Both the position numbers and the translations under genes were made by a program. Shown in pieces: positions 17,148-26,853 of a stretch of DNA of 64,000 nucleotides; position 1 is the first letter of the stretch, and every line of letters starts with the position of its first letter. The notes beneath the pieces were generated by a model. It was given only the letters and a program-made list of their open reading frames with translations. It had not been told where the DNA came from and did not search any database. The stretch comes from Rubrobacter aplysinae (GTDB taxonomy: Bacteria > Actinomycetota > Rubrobacteria > Rubrobacterales > Rubrobacteraceae): NCBI RefSeq assembly GCF_001029505.1, contig NZ_LEKH01000004.1, positions 13,230 through 77,229 of the forward strand. The letters are read 5' to 3'.

Positions 17148-18595
17148 GCCGGACAGTGCCCTGCCCGCTGCGGGTCGCCGCCGAGAGAAGGCCAGATGCA
17201 CCGGCCGTGATCGGGTCCGGGACCATATCCTACGTCGAGCTCGACCGGCGCGTGGCCCACGCCGCTGCGTCCCTGCGCGAAACTTGCGGGCCCGGCTCCC
17301 GCGTCGGGCTGTACCTGCCGCAGGACGAGCGGTACGTGGTCTTGATCCTGGCCCTGCTGCGCGCCGCAATGGTCGCGGTCCCGGTGAGCACGCGCGTGCC
17401 GGCGGCCGCCGTACCGCCGCTACTGGAGCGGGCCGGGTGCCGGGCCATGATCTCGGCCCCGGACCCTTCTCCCCGGGTACCAGAGGGCGTAACCGTACTG
17501 TACCCGGAGGAGATGGGCTCAGAGGAGCTGGACGGCGGCAAGGGGCTCTACGGCGGTGAATGGTGCCTCTGGAACCTCGATGCGCCGGCGACTGTGGTGT
17601 CTACCTCCGGCAGCACGAGCGGGCCGAAGGCCGCGCTACACTCCCTGGGCAACCACTACTACAGCGCGCTCGGCTCCAACGAGAACCTCCCGCTGGCCCC
17701 GGGCGACCACTGGCTCGCGCCGCTGCCCTTCTATCACGTCGGCGGTCTCGGGGTGATGTTCCGTTGCCTCGTCTCCGGCGCGGCGATCGCGTTGCCGAGT
17801 CCCGGCGAGCCCGTGGGGGAGGCCGCCGTCCGGCTCGGGGCTACCCACGCCTCGCTCGTCGCCACCCAGCTCCGGCGGTTGCTCGGGGAGAGCGTCTTGC
17901 CCGAGACCCTGCGCGCCGTGCTGCTCGGCGGCGGGGCGATGCCGGAGGCCCTCCTCGACGCCGCCGCCGGGGCCGGGTTGCCGGTGCACACCAGCTACGG
18001 CATGACCGAGATGTCCTCACAGATCACGACCACCCCGCCGGGCGCCCCGCGAGAGACGCTGCACACCTCCGGACGGGTGTTGCCGAACCGCGAGCTGCGG
18101 ATCTCGGAGGAGGGCGAGATCCTGGTCCGCGGCAGGACCCTCTTTCTCGGCTACCTCGACGGCGGCGAGCTCCACGACCCCACCGACGAGAACGGCTGGT
18201 TACACACCGGAGACCTCGGCTCGCTGGACGATCACGGCTATCTAACCGTCCGGGGCCGCCGGGACAACATGTTCGTCTCCGGCGGTGAGAACGTGCAGCC
18301 GGAGGAGATAGAGCGTGCCCTGAAACGGCTACCCGGGGTCGAGGACGCCGTCGTGGTGCCCGTACCGGACGCGGAGTTCGGTCATAGGCCGGTGGCTTTC
18401 GTCCGGCCCGGAGACGGGTCCGCGGGCGTGGACGGCGGGGCCCTCTCTGCGGCGCTCGGGCCGATGCTGCCGCGGTTCATGATCCCGGTCGCCTTCCACC
18501 CCTGGCCGGAGGAGGACTCCGGTATGAAGCCCGACCGGGCGTTGCTGGCGCGGCTGGCCGGAGAAGACCGCGAGCCCCGGGACGGAGCCGGTTGA
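17144..18595 (+). CDS. menE: o-Succinylbenzoate-CoA ligase
   Basis: An adenylate-forming enzyme activating o-succinylbenzoate with CoA. Motifs are the P-loop VSTSGSTSGPKAAL, A5-type SYGMTEMSS, A7 LHTGDLGSLDDHGYL, the hinge GRRDNMFVSGGENVQPEEIE and the C-terminal catalytic Lys in GMKPDRALLARL. It has 483 residues. The TTG start overlaps the menC TGA, and its own TGA overlaps the TTG of the next gene in the same way. Context with menC and menB makes the substrate assignment strong within a broad superfamily. Confidence 0.94.
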   Translation: MSRTVPCPLRVAAERRPDAPAVIGSGTISYVELDRRVAHAAASLRETCGPGSRVGLYLPQDERYVVLILALLRAAMVAVPVSTRVPAAAVPPLLERAGCRAMISAPDPSPRVPEGVTVLYPEEMGSEELDGGKGLYGGEWCLWNLDAPATVVSTSGSTSGPKAALHSLGNHYYSALGSNENLPLAPGDHWLAPLPFYHVGGLGVMFRCLVSGAAIALPSPGEPVGEAAVRLGATHASLVATQLRRLLGESVLPETLRAVLLGGGAMPEALLDAAAGAGLPVHTSYGMTEMSSQITTTPPGAPRETLHTSGRVLPNRELRISEEGEILVRGRTLFLGYLDGGELHDPTDENGWLHTGDLGSLDDHGYLTVRGRRDNMFVSGGENVQPEEIERALKRLPGVEDAVVVPVPDAEFGHRPVAFVRPGDGSAGVDGGALSAALGPMLPRFMIPVAFHPWPEEDSGMKPDRALLARLAGEDREPRDGAG

Positions 18596-19467
18596 GCGGG
18601 CGGGCCTACCACAAGCTCCCGGCGGAGATGCTGCGGCTCGCGGCGCTGGCCCCGGCGCGTCCGGTTGAGGCGTACGACCGGGCCGCCGGGTACCTGGATC
18701 TCCTCTCGGAGACGGTTCGTAGACCCCCCGCGCCATACGGCACCGTCGGTCTCGACGAGGTAATCCCGGAGCTCGCCTCCACATCCAGCGACTCCGGTAA
18801 CGTCGCCGACGTGTCGCGGATACTGGGGGAGACCGCGCTAGCCGAGACCGAACGGCGGACCCGCGAGCTTCTCGGTGGCATCAGCAAGCAGGACCCGTTC
18901 GAGGCCCGCTGGACGGCGGACGTGGTCTTTGCCCGCTGCTGCTACCTATTGTGCCGGCTCGTGCGGCCCGAGAGGGTGGTCGAGACCGGGGTGGCCCACG
19001 GGGTGAGCAGCGCCTTCCTGCTGGCGGCCCTGCGGGAGAACGGCGGCGGCGATCTCCACAGCGTGGACCTGCCGCCGCTCCGCCGCGAAGCCGGGCGTTT
19101 CTGGGGGATCGCCGCCGGGTGTAACGGCTCCACCGGAGATACAGACGGCTGGCATCTCCACCGGGGGGCGAGCCGGAGGGTGCTGCCCGGGCTCCTGCGG
19201 GAGCTCGGTAGCGTGGGACTGTTCGTCCACGACAGCCTGCACACCCGCAGGAACATGGCTTACGAGCTGGATCTCGCCTGGAAGTATCTACGACCGGGCG
19301 GGGCCATACTCGCCGACGATCCCGAGCGCAACGCCGCCTTCGGCGGGCTTTCGGAGCGCAGACCGGCGCTCATGCGGGTCATCCGGGAGATCGAGGACAC
19401 CCCGCTCACCGGGGAGGCCGCGAAGACTACATTCGGGCTCGCGATCAAGGCTCTCACGGCACCCTAG
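18592..19467 (+). CDS. SAM-dependent methyltransferase (Methyltransf_24-like)
   Basis: A 291-residue protein with a class I methyltransferase fold in its second half. VVETGVAHGVSSAFLLAAL is motif I, DLHSVDLPP has the acidic end of beta 2, GLFVHDSLHTRRNM is the motif-IV-like region, and YLRPGGAILADD follows. This is the Methyltransf_24 / cephalosporin-hydroxylase-like group, not the UbiE/MenG group that methylates demethylmenaquinone. The first about 110 residues are helical with no recognised motif. The start TTG overlaps the menE stop, so it is co-translated with menE. That suggests a link to quinone modification, but this is guilt by association; the substrate is unknown. Confidence 0.75.
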   Translation: MSGRAYHKLPAEMLRLAALAPARPVEAYDRAAGYLDLLSETVRRPPAPYGTVGLDEVIPELASTSSDSGNVADVSRILGETALAETERRTRELLGGISKQDPFEARWTADVVFARCCYLLCRLVRPERVVETGVAHGVSSAFLLAALRENGGGDLHSVDLPPLRREAGRFWGIAAGCNGSTGDTDGWHLHRGASRRVLPGLLRELGSVGLFVHDSLHTRRNMAYELDLAWKYLRPGGAILADDPERNAAFGGLSERRPALMRVIREIEDTPLTGEAAKTTFGLAIKALTAP

Positions 19468-19556
19468 ATGTTTCGGCTCCGGGAGCCCCGGCCGCGCCCG
19501 GCGTTGGAGCCCGGAGGCGGGAGTGTGTATGATCGGAGTATATTCTAGGGAAAGGG

Positions 19557-20870
19557 ATGCTCATGCAGGTGGAGCCGCTCAAGATCGTGGAGGTGGACCG
19601 CTACACGCGGGGCGTGGTAGGTCCGAGCCAGCCGGTACAGGGACCCGTCTCGGTCGGTGGCAGGATAACGTCGAACACGGCGCCCGGATGCTGGGGACCG
19701 ATGATCACGCCCCACTTCAAGGGCGGCCACGAGGTGACGCAGCCGGTCGCCATAGACGGCGCGGAGGTCGGTGACGGCGTCGCCCTCCGGGTAAAGCGGG
19801 TCGAGGTTACCTCCAGGGTCACCGCCTCGGGGACGATGAAGATGGTGGACGGCCGCTTCGTGTGCGACCCGTTCGTGGACCACGTCTGCGGCGAGTGCGG
19901 CGCGATGAACCCCTCCACCACCCTCGAAGGCACGGGTCGGGACGCCGTGCGGTGCGCGAGCTGCGGCGCGCCGGCCAGCTCGTTCGAGGTGCCCTCCGGC
20001 TACACCATCGCGTTCGACCACGAAGGACAAGTCGGGATAACCCTCACCAAGGAACGGGCCGAGGAGCTCGCCGGGAACGCCGCCGAGGAGATGGCCCTGC
20101 CCGGTAACGCCGAGCAGCACCCGATCAGCGCCCTCGCCCTCTCCGACGTGACGGGCGTGCCGAGCCGGCTGAGGCCGTTCCTCGGCAACGTCGGCTCCAC
20201 GCCGGCCCGGGATCTCCCGGACTCCCACAACGCCGGGGACTTCGGGCAGTTCCTCATAGGGGCCGACCACGAGTTCTCCCTGACCGAGGAGGAGCTCGCC
20301 GAGGCAAAGACCGACGGCCACATGGACGTGGACTCGGTGCGCGAGGGAGCGGTGCTCATCTGCCCGACCAAGGTCGCGGGGGCCGGGATCTACATCGGCG
20401 ACATGCACGCCAACCAGGGCGACGGCGAGATCGCCGGTCACACCACGGACGTCTCCGGCGAGGCCGAGCTAGAGGTGGCGGCGGTGATAAAGGGCCTGCA
20501 AAACGACGGCCCGATACTCTTGCCGCCCGAGGAGGACCTGCCGTTTCTGGCAAAGCCCTTCACCGAGCGGGAGTGGAGCGACATCCTGTCCCTCGCCCGG
20601 AGCCAGAGCCAGCCCGAGCCGGAGCCCGTGGGGCCGGTGCAGACCATCGGCTCCGGGGCGGACCTCAACGCCGCCACGGACAACGGCCTCGAAAGGATGT
20701 CCGCCCTCTCGGGCATGGATCTCGGAGAGGTGATGAACCGGGTAACGATAGCGGGCGGCGTTGAGATCGGCCGTCACCCCGGCGTCGTGACCGTAACCAT
20801 GACCGTGCCGATGAGCCGGCTCGAAGACGTCGGGCTCGCGGAGCTGGTGCGCGACCAGTACGGTATCTAA
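19557..20870 (+). CDS. Acetamidase/formamidase family protein with Cys4 insert
   Basis: A 437-residue FmdA/AmdA-family amidohydrolase, hydrolysing short amides to ammonia and acid if it acts like characterised members. The signature YIGDMHANQGDGEIAG with the metal-binding His/Asp is clear (about residues 281-296), followed by TTDVSGEAEL. GRITSNTAPGCWGP and LPDSHNAGDFG also fit. An unusual stretch at about residues 105-145 carries C-x2-C (VCGECGAMN) and a second C-x2-C (CASCGAP), a likely zinc ribbon not seen in well-known formamidases. ATG 19557 follows AGGG six bases upstream. It is a single gene between the men and pentose phosphate clusters; the real substrate is uncertain. Confidence 0.82.
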   Translation: MLMQVEPLKIVEVDRYTRGVVGPSQPVQGPVSVGGRITSNTAPGCWGPMITPHFKGGHEVTQPVAIDGAEVGDGVALRVKRVEVTSRVTASGTMKMVDGRFVCDPFVDHVCGECGAMNPSTTLEGTGRDAVRCASCGAPASSFEVPSGYTIAFDHEGQVGITLTKERAEELAGNAAEEMALPGNAEQHPISALALSDVTGVPSRLRPFLGNVGSTPARDLPDSHNAGDFGQFLIGADHEFSLTEEELAEAKTDGHMDVDSVREGAVLICPTKVAGAGIYIGDMHANQGDGEIAGHTTDVSGEAELEVAAVIKGLQNDGPILLPPEEDLPFLAKPFTEREWSDILSLARSQSQPEPEPVGPVQTIGSGADLNAATDNGLERMSALSGMDLGEVMNRVTIAGGVEIGRHPGVVTVTMTVPMSRLEDVGLAELVRDQYGI

Positions 20871-20884
20871 GCCAGAATCGTGGC

Positions 20885-20916
20885 GGGGGCGAGGATCTTT
20901 CGAAGGTCCGGCCCCC
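20885..20916 (+). terminator. GC-rich hairpin after the acetamidase gene
   Basis: GGGGGC (20885-20890) pairs with GCCCCC (20911-20916) around an internal near-palindrome centred on TTCGAA. There is no T-tract; it is probably a transcript end or processing structure about 15 bases after the stop. Confidence 0.45.
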
Positions 20917-21137
20917 GGCTCAACAGACCCGCGGCTGTCTGCAGTTGCTTGCGTCCGGTCCCACGACCCACCGGGGAACGGGCCCTGTTCGACGTGATCC
21001 TTGTGCTCCCCGCGACTCGGTTGTTTCGGGTAGATCACGCCCCGGGGGGTTAGCGCGGGTGGTTGTTGTGGGTAGACTGGTACCCAGGTAGGCAGCAAAG
21101 TCTAGCCCCGCCCACGGGAGGGCTACAGGAGGTAGAG

Positions 21138-22235
21138 ATGAACGAACGTATAGGTAAGCTCCAGGACGCCGGACAGAGCGTCTGGATAGACTCGATCTCA
21201 CGCGACGATCTGGAGAGCGGGAACCTCCAGGGCCTCGTGGACGAAGGGGTAACGGGGATCACCTCGAACCCGACCATCTTCCAGGAGGCCATCTCCGAGT
21301 CCTCGCTCTACGACGAGCAGCTCGCCGAGCTCTCGCGCCAGAACGAGGAGCCGAAGGAGATCTTCCTCGCCCTCGCCCGCGACGACATCACCAGCGCCTG
21401 CGACTTCCTGCGCCCGGTATGGGACAAGACCGGCGGCAAGGACGGCCACGTCTCGCTGGAGGTCTCGCCCGACCTCGCCTACGACACCGACGCGACCGTC
21501 GAGGAGGCCCAGCGCCTGCACGAGATGGTGGACCGGCCGAACCTGCTGGTAAAGATACCGGCCACCGAGCCCGGCCTGACCGCCATCGAGGAGATGATCT
21601 CGCGCGGCCGCTCCATAAACGTGACCCTGATCTTCTCCCTCGAACGCTACCGGCAGGTTACCCGCGCCTACATCCGGGGTCTCTCCCGGCTCGTGGAGAA
21701 CGGCGGCGACCCCTCCAACGTGGCGAGCGTCGCCAGCTTCTTCGTAAGCCGCGTGGACTCCGAGGCCGACAAGCGGCTGGACAAGATCGGCCGTCAGGAC
21801 CTCCAGGGTCGGCTGGCCATCGAGAACGCCAAGCTCGCCTACGCCGAGTTCGAGGAGATCTTCTCCGGCCCCGAGTGGGAGGAGCTGGAGTCCAAAGGCG
21901 CGAACCGCCAGCGTCCGCTGTGGGCGTCTACCTCGGTAAAGAACCCCGAGTACCGCGACACCGCCTACGTCGAGGCGCTCGTCGGCCCGGATACCGTGGA
22001 CACCATGCCACACTCCACCTACGACGCCGTAAAGGACCACGCCGAGATAAAGCCCGGCACGATCCAGGAAGGCGTGGACGAGGCCCGCAGGTTCGTGCAG
22101 GAGCTGGAAGAGGCCGGCATAGACTACGAGGACGTGACCGACACGCTGGAGAGGGAGGGCGTGCAGAAGTTCGCCGACTCCTTCGACGACCTGATGGGCG
22201 AGATCCGGCAGGAGAGCCGCAGGCTCGTCGGTTAA
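21138..22235 (+). CDS. tal: Transaldolase
   Basis: Transfers a dihydroxyacetone unit between sugar phosphates in the non-oxidative pentose phosphate pathway. The Schiff-base Lys is in NLLVKIPATEPG, and GITSNPTIFQEAI and SINVTLIFSLERY are typical of the long actinobacterial/cyanobacterial type. ATG 21138 has AGGAGG eight bases upstream, so the longer frame from 21063 is rejected, leaving about 365 residues. It heads tal-tkt-gnd-zwf-opcA-pgl, with spacers of about 100 bases before tkt and gnd and tight coupling thereafter. Confidence 0.96.
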   Translation: MNERIGKLQDAGQSVWIDSISRDDLESGNLQGLVDEGVTGITSNPTIFQEAISESSLYDEQLAELSRQNEEPKEIFLALARDDITSACDFLRPVWDKTGGKDGHVSLEVSPDLAYDTDATVEEAQRLHEMVDRPNLLVKIPATEPGLTAIEEMISRGRSINVTLIFSLERYRQVTRAYIRGLSRLVENGGDPSNVASVASFFVSRVDSEADKRLDKIGRQDLQGRLAIENAKLAYAEFEEIFSGPEWEELESKGANRQRPLWASTSVKNPEYRDTAYVEALVGPDTVDTMPHSTYDAVKDHAEIKPGTIQEGVDEARRFVQELEEAGIDYEDVTDTLEREGVQKFADSFDDLMGEIRQESRRLVG

Positions 22236-22237
22236 AA

Positions 22238-22264
22238 AAGTTACGTAAGTTACGTAAATTACAC
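22238..22264 (+). repeat. Short tandem repeat after tal
   Basis: Two exact copies of AAGTTACGT (22238-22246, 22247-22255) and a diverged third (AAATTACAC, 22256-22264) start three bases after the tal stop. Confidence 0.85.
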
Positions 22265-22332
22265 AAGCGGGCCGGCACGACCCGGAACAGCCTAGAAGAT
22301 CCGGCAGACATAGAAAGACCCAGGAGGTAAGA

Positions 22333-24201
22333 GTGGCGAGGACCAGACAAGGAAAAACGGACACAGAGCAGCTATCCGCCCTGGCGCGGCAGCTCAAGGT
22401 GGACAGCGTACGGTCGAGCAGCGCCGCCGGCTCGGGGCATCCAACGTCCTCGATGTCCGGCGCTGACCTCATGGCCGGTCTGATGACCGGCTACCTGCGC
22501 TACGACTTCGACAACCCCGACAACCCGGCGAACGACACCCTGATCTTCTCCAAGGGCCACGCCTCGCCGCTGCTGTACTCCATGTACAAGGCCGCCGGGG
22601 CCATAACCGACGATGAGCTTCTCACCTTCCGCCAGTTCGGCAGCCGTATGGAGGGCCACCCGACCCCGCGCATCCCGTGGGTGGACGTTGCGACAGGCTC
22701 GCTCGGCCAGGGACTCCCGATAGGCGTCGGGATCGCGCTAGAGAGCAAGTACCTCGACGGCCTAGACTCCCGGGTGTGGGTCCTCTGCGGCGACTCCGAG
22801 ATGGCGGAGGGCTCCATGTGGGAGGCGTTCCAGCACGCCGCCTTCTACAACCTGGGCAACCTGACCGCCGTCCTGGACATGAACCGCCTCGGCCAGACCG
22901 GCGAGACGATGGACGGCTGGAACGGCGACGCCTACGCCGCCCGCGCCGAAGCGTTCGGCTGGGACGTGGTCCAGATAGACGGCCACGACCCCGAGGAGAT
23001 AGACCGCGCCTACTCCGAGGCAGTGCAGAGCAACGACAAGCCGACCTTTATCGTCGCCAAGACGATAAAAGGCTCCGGCGTCTCCTGGCTCGAAAACCAG
23101 AACGGCGTCCACGGCAAGCCGGTCGAGGAGGGCCGCGAGGACGAGGCCATCGAGGAGCTCGGCGGCAACCAGGGCACGACCGTAGAGGTCGCAAAGCCCG
23201 AGAACAAGGACAAGACCTTTGGTAGCGGCGTGACCGGCTCTCTCTCCCTGCCGGAGTGGGAGGTCGGCGACAAGGCCGCCACCCGCGCCGCCTACGGCGC
23301 GGCGATAGCGGCGCTCGGCGAGGCCCGCGAGGACGTGGTCGCGATGGACGGCGAGGTCAGCAACTCCACCCACTCGGCGGACTTCGCCAGCGCCCACCCC
23401 GACCGCTACTTCGAGATGTACATCTCCGAGCAGCAGCTCGTCTCGACGGCGGTCGCGATGCAGGTCGGTGGCCGGGTCCCGTTCGCGTCGAGCTTCGCCG
23501 CGTTCTTCACCCGGGCCTATGACTTTATCCGCATGGCCGCCATAAGCCGGGCCAGCATCAACCTCTGTGGCTCTCACGCCGGTATCTCCATCGGCGAGGA
23601 TGGCCCGTCGCAGATGGCACTGGAGGACCTCGCCATGATGCGCGCCGTCCACGGCTCGACCGTGCTGTATCCGTCGGATGCGAACCAGGCTGCCAAGCTC
23701 GTGGCCGAGATGGCCGACACCGAGGGCATCTGCTTCATGCGCACCAACCGGCCGGGTACGCCCGTGATCTACGACGCAAACGAGTCCTTCCCGGTAGGCG
23801 GCAGCAAGGTCTTGCGCTCCTCCGAGGACGACTCGGTAACGATAGTCGGCGCGGGCGTCACCCTGCACGAGGCGCTCTCCGCCGCGAAGGAGCTCGCCAG
23901 CGAGGGCGTCTCCGCCCGCGTCATAGACGCCTACTCGGTAAAGCCCATAGACGCCGCCACCATAAGCGAGGCCGTGCGGGCGACCGGCGGTAGGCTCGTG
24001 GTCGTCGAGGACCACTGGTCCGAGGGCGGTATTGGCGAGGCCGTACTCTCCGCGCTGGCCGAGAACGGGGCCTCCGACGTGGCCTACCGGCACCTCGCCG
24101 TAACCCACATGCCGGGATCTGGCTCCGGCGCGGAGCTTATGAACGAGGCCGGCATAGACGCCGAGGGTATAAAGCGCGCCGCCCATGAGGTGGCTGGATA
24201 G
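22333..24201 (+). CDS. tkt: Transketolase (short type)
   Basis: A thiamine-diphosphate enzyme moving two-carbon units in the pentose phosphate pathway. It has 622 residues, shorter than the 660-700 usual in bacteria and close to animal transketolases. ThDP motif CGDSEMAEGSMWEAF and the following LDMNRLGQTGETMDGW resemble the animal-type pattern. The second half has AFASSFAAFFTRAYDFIRMA-like and HAGISIGEDGPSQMALED segments. GTG 22333 follows AGGAGG. A 110-base spacer with a large inverted repeat separates it from gnd. Confidence 0.95.
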   Translation: MARTRQGKTDTEQLSALARQLKVDSVRSSSAAGSGHPTSSMSGADLMAGLMTGYLRYDFDNPDNPANDTLIFSKGHASPLLYSMYKAAGAITDDELLTFRQFGSRMEGHPTPRIPWVDVATGSLGQGLPIGVGIALESKYLDGLDSRVWVLCGDSEMAEGSMWEAFQHAAFYNLGNLTAVLDMNRLGQTGETMDGWNGDAYAARAEAFGWDVVQIDGHDPEEIDRAYSEAVQSNDKPTFIVAKTIKGSGVSWLENQNGVHGKPVEEGREDEAIEELGGNQGTTVEVAKPENKDKTFGSGVTGSLSLPEWEVGDKAATRAAYGAAIAALGEAREDVVAMDGEVSNSTHSADFASAHPDRYFEMYISEQQLVSTAVAMQVGGRVPFASSFAAFFTRAYDFIRMAAISRASINLCGSHAGISIGEDGPSQMALEDLAMMRAVHGSTVLYPSDANQAAKLVAEMADTEGICFMRTNRPGTPVIYDANESFPVGGSKVLRSSEDDSVTIVGAGVTLHEALSAAKELASEGVSARVIDAYSVKPIDAATISEAVRATGGRLVVVEDHWSEGGIGEAVLSALAENGASDVAYRHLAVTHMPGSGSGAELMNEAGIDAEGIKRAAHEVAG

Positions 24202-24220
24202 AGCGCTCAGCTTTCAGGTG

Positions 24221-24266
24221 TCAGCCGTCAGCGATAGCAATCGAGAGCAAGATAGCTGACGGCTGA
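24221..24266. repeat. Perfect 12-bp inverted repeat in the tkt-gnd spacer
   Basis: TCAGCCGTCAGC (24221-24232) and GCTGACGGCTGA (24255-24266) are exact reverse complements separated by 22 bases. Partial copies of the same words flank them (TCAGCTTTCAG before; TTGCTGAAATTGC after). It could be a dispersed extragenic repeat or an mRNA-processing hairpin; there is no T-tract. Confidence 0.85.
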
Positions 24267-24313
24267 CCTCTAATTGCTGAAATTGCCGATAGCTTCGAAG
24301 AGAGGGAGAGAGC

Positions 24314-25247
<934 letters not shown>

Positions 25248-25255
<8 letters not shown>

Positions 25256-26798
25256 GACCACGGCCCAGGGAGCCCAGTCTCCGGACACCGAGGGCCTGCT
25301 CCGGGACGACTCGCGGCTGCCCCGGATGCCGGAGCCGGCGGCTATCGTGATCTTCGGGGCCTCCGGCGACCTGACCTCGCGCAAGCTGGTGCCCGCTCTC
25401 TACGACCTCGCCGCCTCCCGCCGGCTGCCGATGGAGTTCGCCGTGGTCGGCATCTCCCGCACGGAGATGAGCCACGACGAGTTCCGGCAGAAGCTGCGCG
25501 AGGGGCTCGAGGAGCAGAGGCCCGGCAAGATCAGCGAGGACGTGTGGGACTCTTTCTCGAAGGGCATCTTCTATCTGCCCGGCGACTCCAAGGAGCCCGA
25601 CACCTACAAGGAGCTAAAGGACTTTCTGGCGAACCTGGACGAGGAGCGCGGCACCTCGGGGAACCGGGTGTTCTACCTCTCGTCGTCGCCGTCGCTCTTC
25701 CCCCCGATAGTCGAGCAGCTCGGCGAGGTCGGGATGAACGTCCAGGAGGGCGGCTACTCGCGGCTCGTCATAGAGAAGCCCTTTGGCAGCGATCTCCAGA
25801 GCGCGCAGTATCTGAACCAGGAGATAAAGCGCCACTTCGACGAGTCCCAGATCTACCGCATAGACCACTACCTGGGCAAGGAGACGGTCCAGAACATCCT
25901 GGCCCTGCGCTTCGCCAACGGCATCTTCGAGCCGGTGTGGAACCAGCACTACGTGGATCACGTCCAGATCACGGTCGCAGAGAGCGACGGCGTGGGCGAC
26001 CGGGGCGCTTTCTACGAGGAGGCCGGGGCCCTGCGCGACATCGTCCAGAACCACGTCATGCAGGTCCTGTGCCTGACGGCGATGGAGCCGCCGGTCGCGT
26101 TCGACGCGGACTCGGTGCGGGCGGAGAAGGTCAAGGTCCTCAAAGCGGTCCGCCCGATACCGGAGGATGAGGTGGACCGGTACGCGGTACGCGGCCAGTA
26201 CGACTCGGGCTGGGTGTGGGGCGAGAAGGTGCCCGGCTACCGCGAGGAGGAGGACGTCGCCGAGGACTCGACGACCGAGACCTACGCGGCGCTGAAGCTG
26301 CTCGTGGACAACTGGCGCTGGGCCGGGGTACCTTTCTACATCCGCTCTGGCAAGCGGCTGCCCAAGAAGTCGACGGAGATCGCGATCCAGTTCAAGCAGA
26401 CGCCGCACACGCCTTTCGTCGGCACGCGCAACCTGGAGCCGAACGTGCTCGTGATCCGGGTCCAGCCCGAGGAAGGCGTCTCCCTGAAGATCGGCGCGAA
26501 GGTGCCGGGGGCGGGCTTCGAGGTCTCCTCGGTGAACATGGATCTGCTCTACGGCGCGGCATTCCTCGAAGAGGCGCCCGACGCCTACCAGCGGCTCTTA
26601 CTCGACATGATGCTCGGCGACCCGACGCTGTTTATCCGCTCGGACGAGGCCGAGGGGGCATGGGCGATACTCCAGCCGGTGCTCGACGGCTGGAGCGAGA
26701 ACGGCGGCGAGATCGCCCAGTATCCGGCCGGGGAGTGGGGCCCGCAGGAGGCCGAGGAGCTTCTGGAGCAGGACGGCAGGGAGTGGCGCAGGCCGTGA
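25248..26798 (+). CDS. zwf: Glucose-6-phosphate 1-dehydrogenase
   Basis: First enzyme of the oxidative pentose phosphate pathway. The NADP-binding GASGDLTSRKLVPALYDL is at about residues 33-50 and the substrate/catalytic RIDHYLGKETVQN at about 204-216. At 516 residues it is full length, with an N-terminal extension of about 25 residues rich in Gln and Asp. It overlaps gnd by eight bases. OpcA, its redox-linked activator in cyanobacteria and partner in actinobacteria, is encoded next. Confidence 0.97.
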
Positions 26799-26839
26799 GT
26801 GCGTGATGTGTACGTGACGTATAAGTGATGTGCGTGATG
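26799..26839 (+). repeat. Repeated GTGCGTGATG in the zwf-opcA spacer
   Basis: GTGCGTGATG occurs at 26799-26808 and 26830-26839, with related GTGACGT and AAGTGATG words between. It fills most of the spacer before the opcA ribosome binding site. Confidence 0.8.
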
Positions 26840-26853
26840 CGTAGGAGAAGTCA

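Noticed and set aside
22762-24186. 474-codon minus-strand frame opposite tkt
   Set aside because: Fully overlaps transketolase and has antisense composition; no domain seen.
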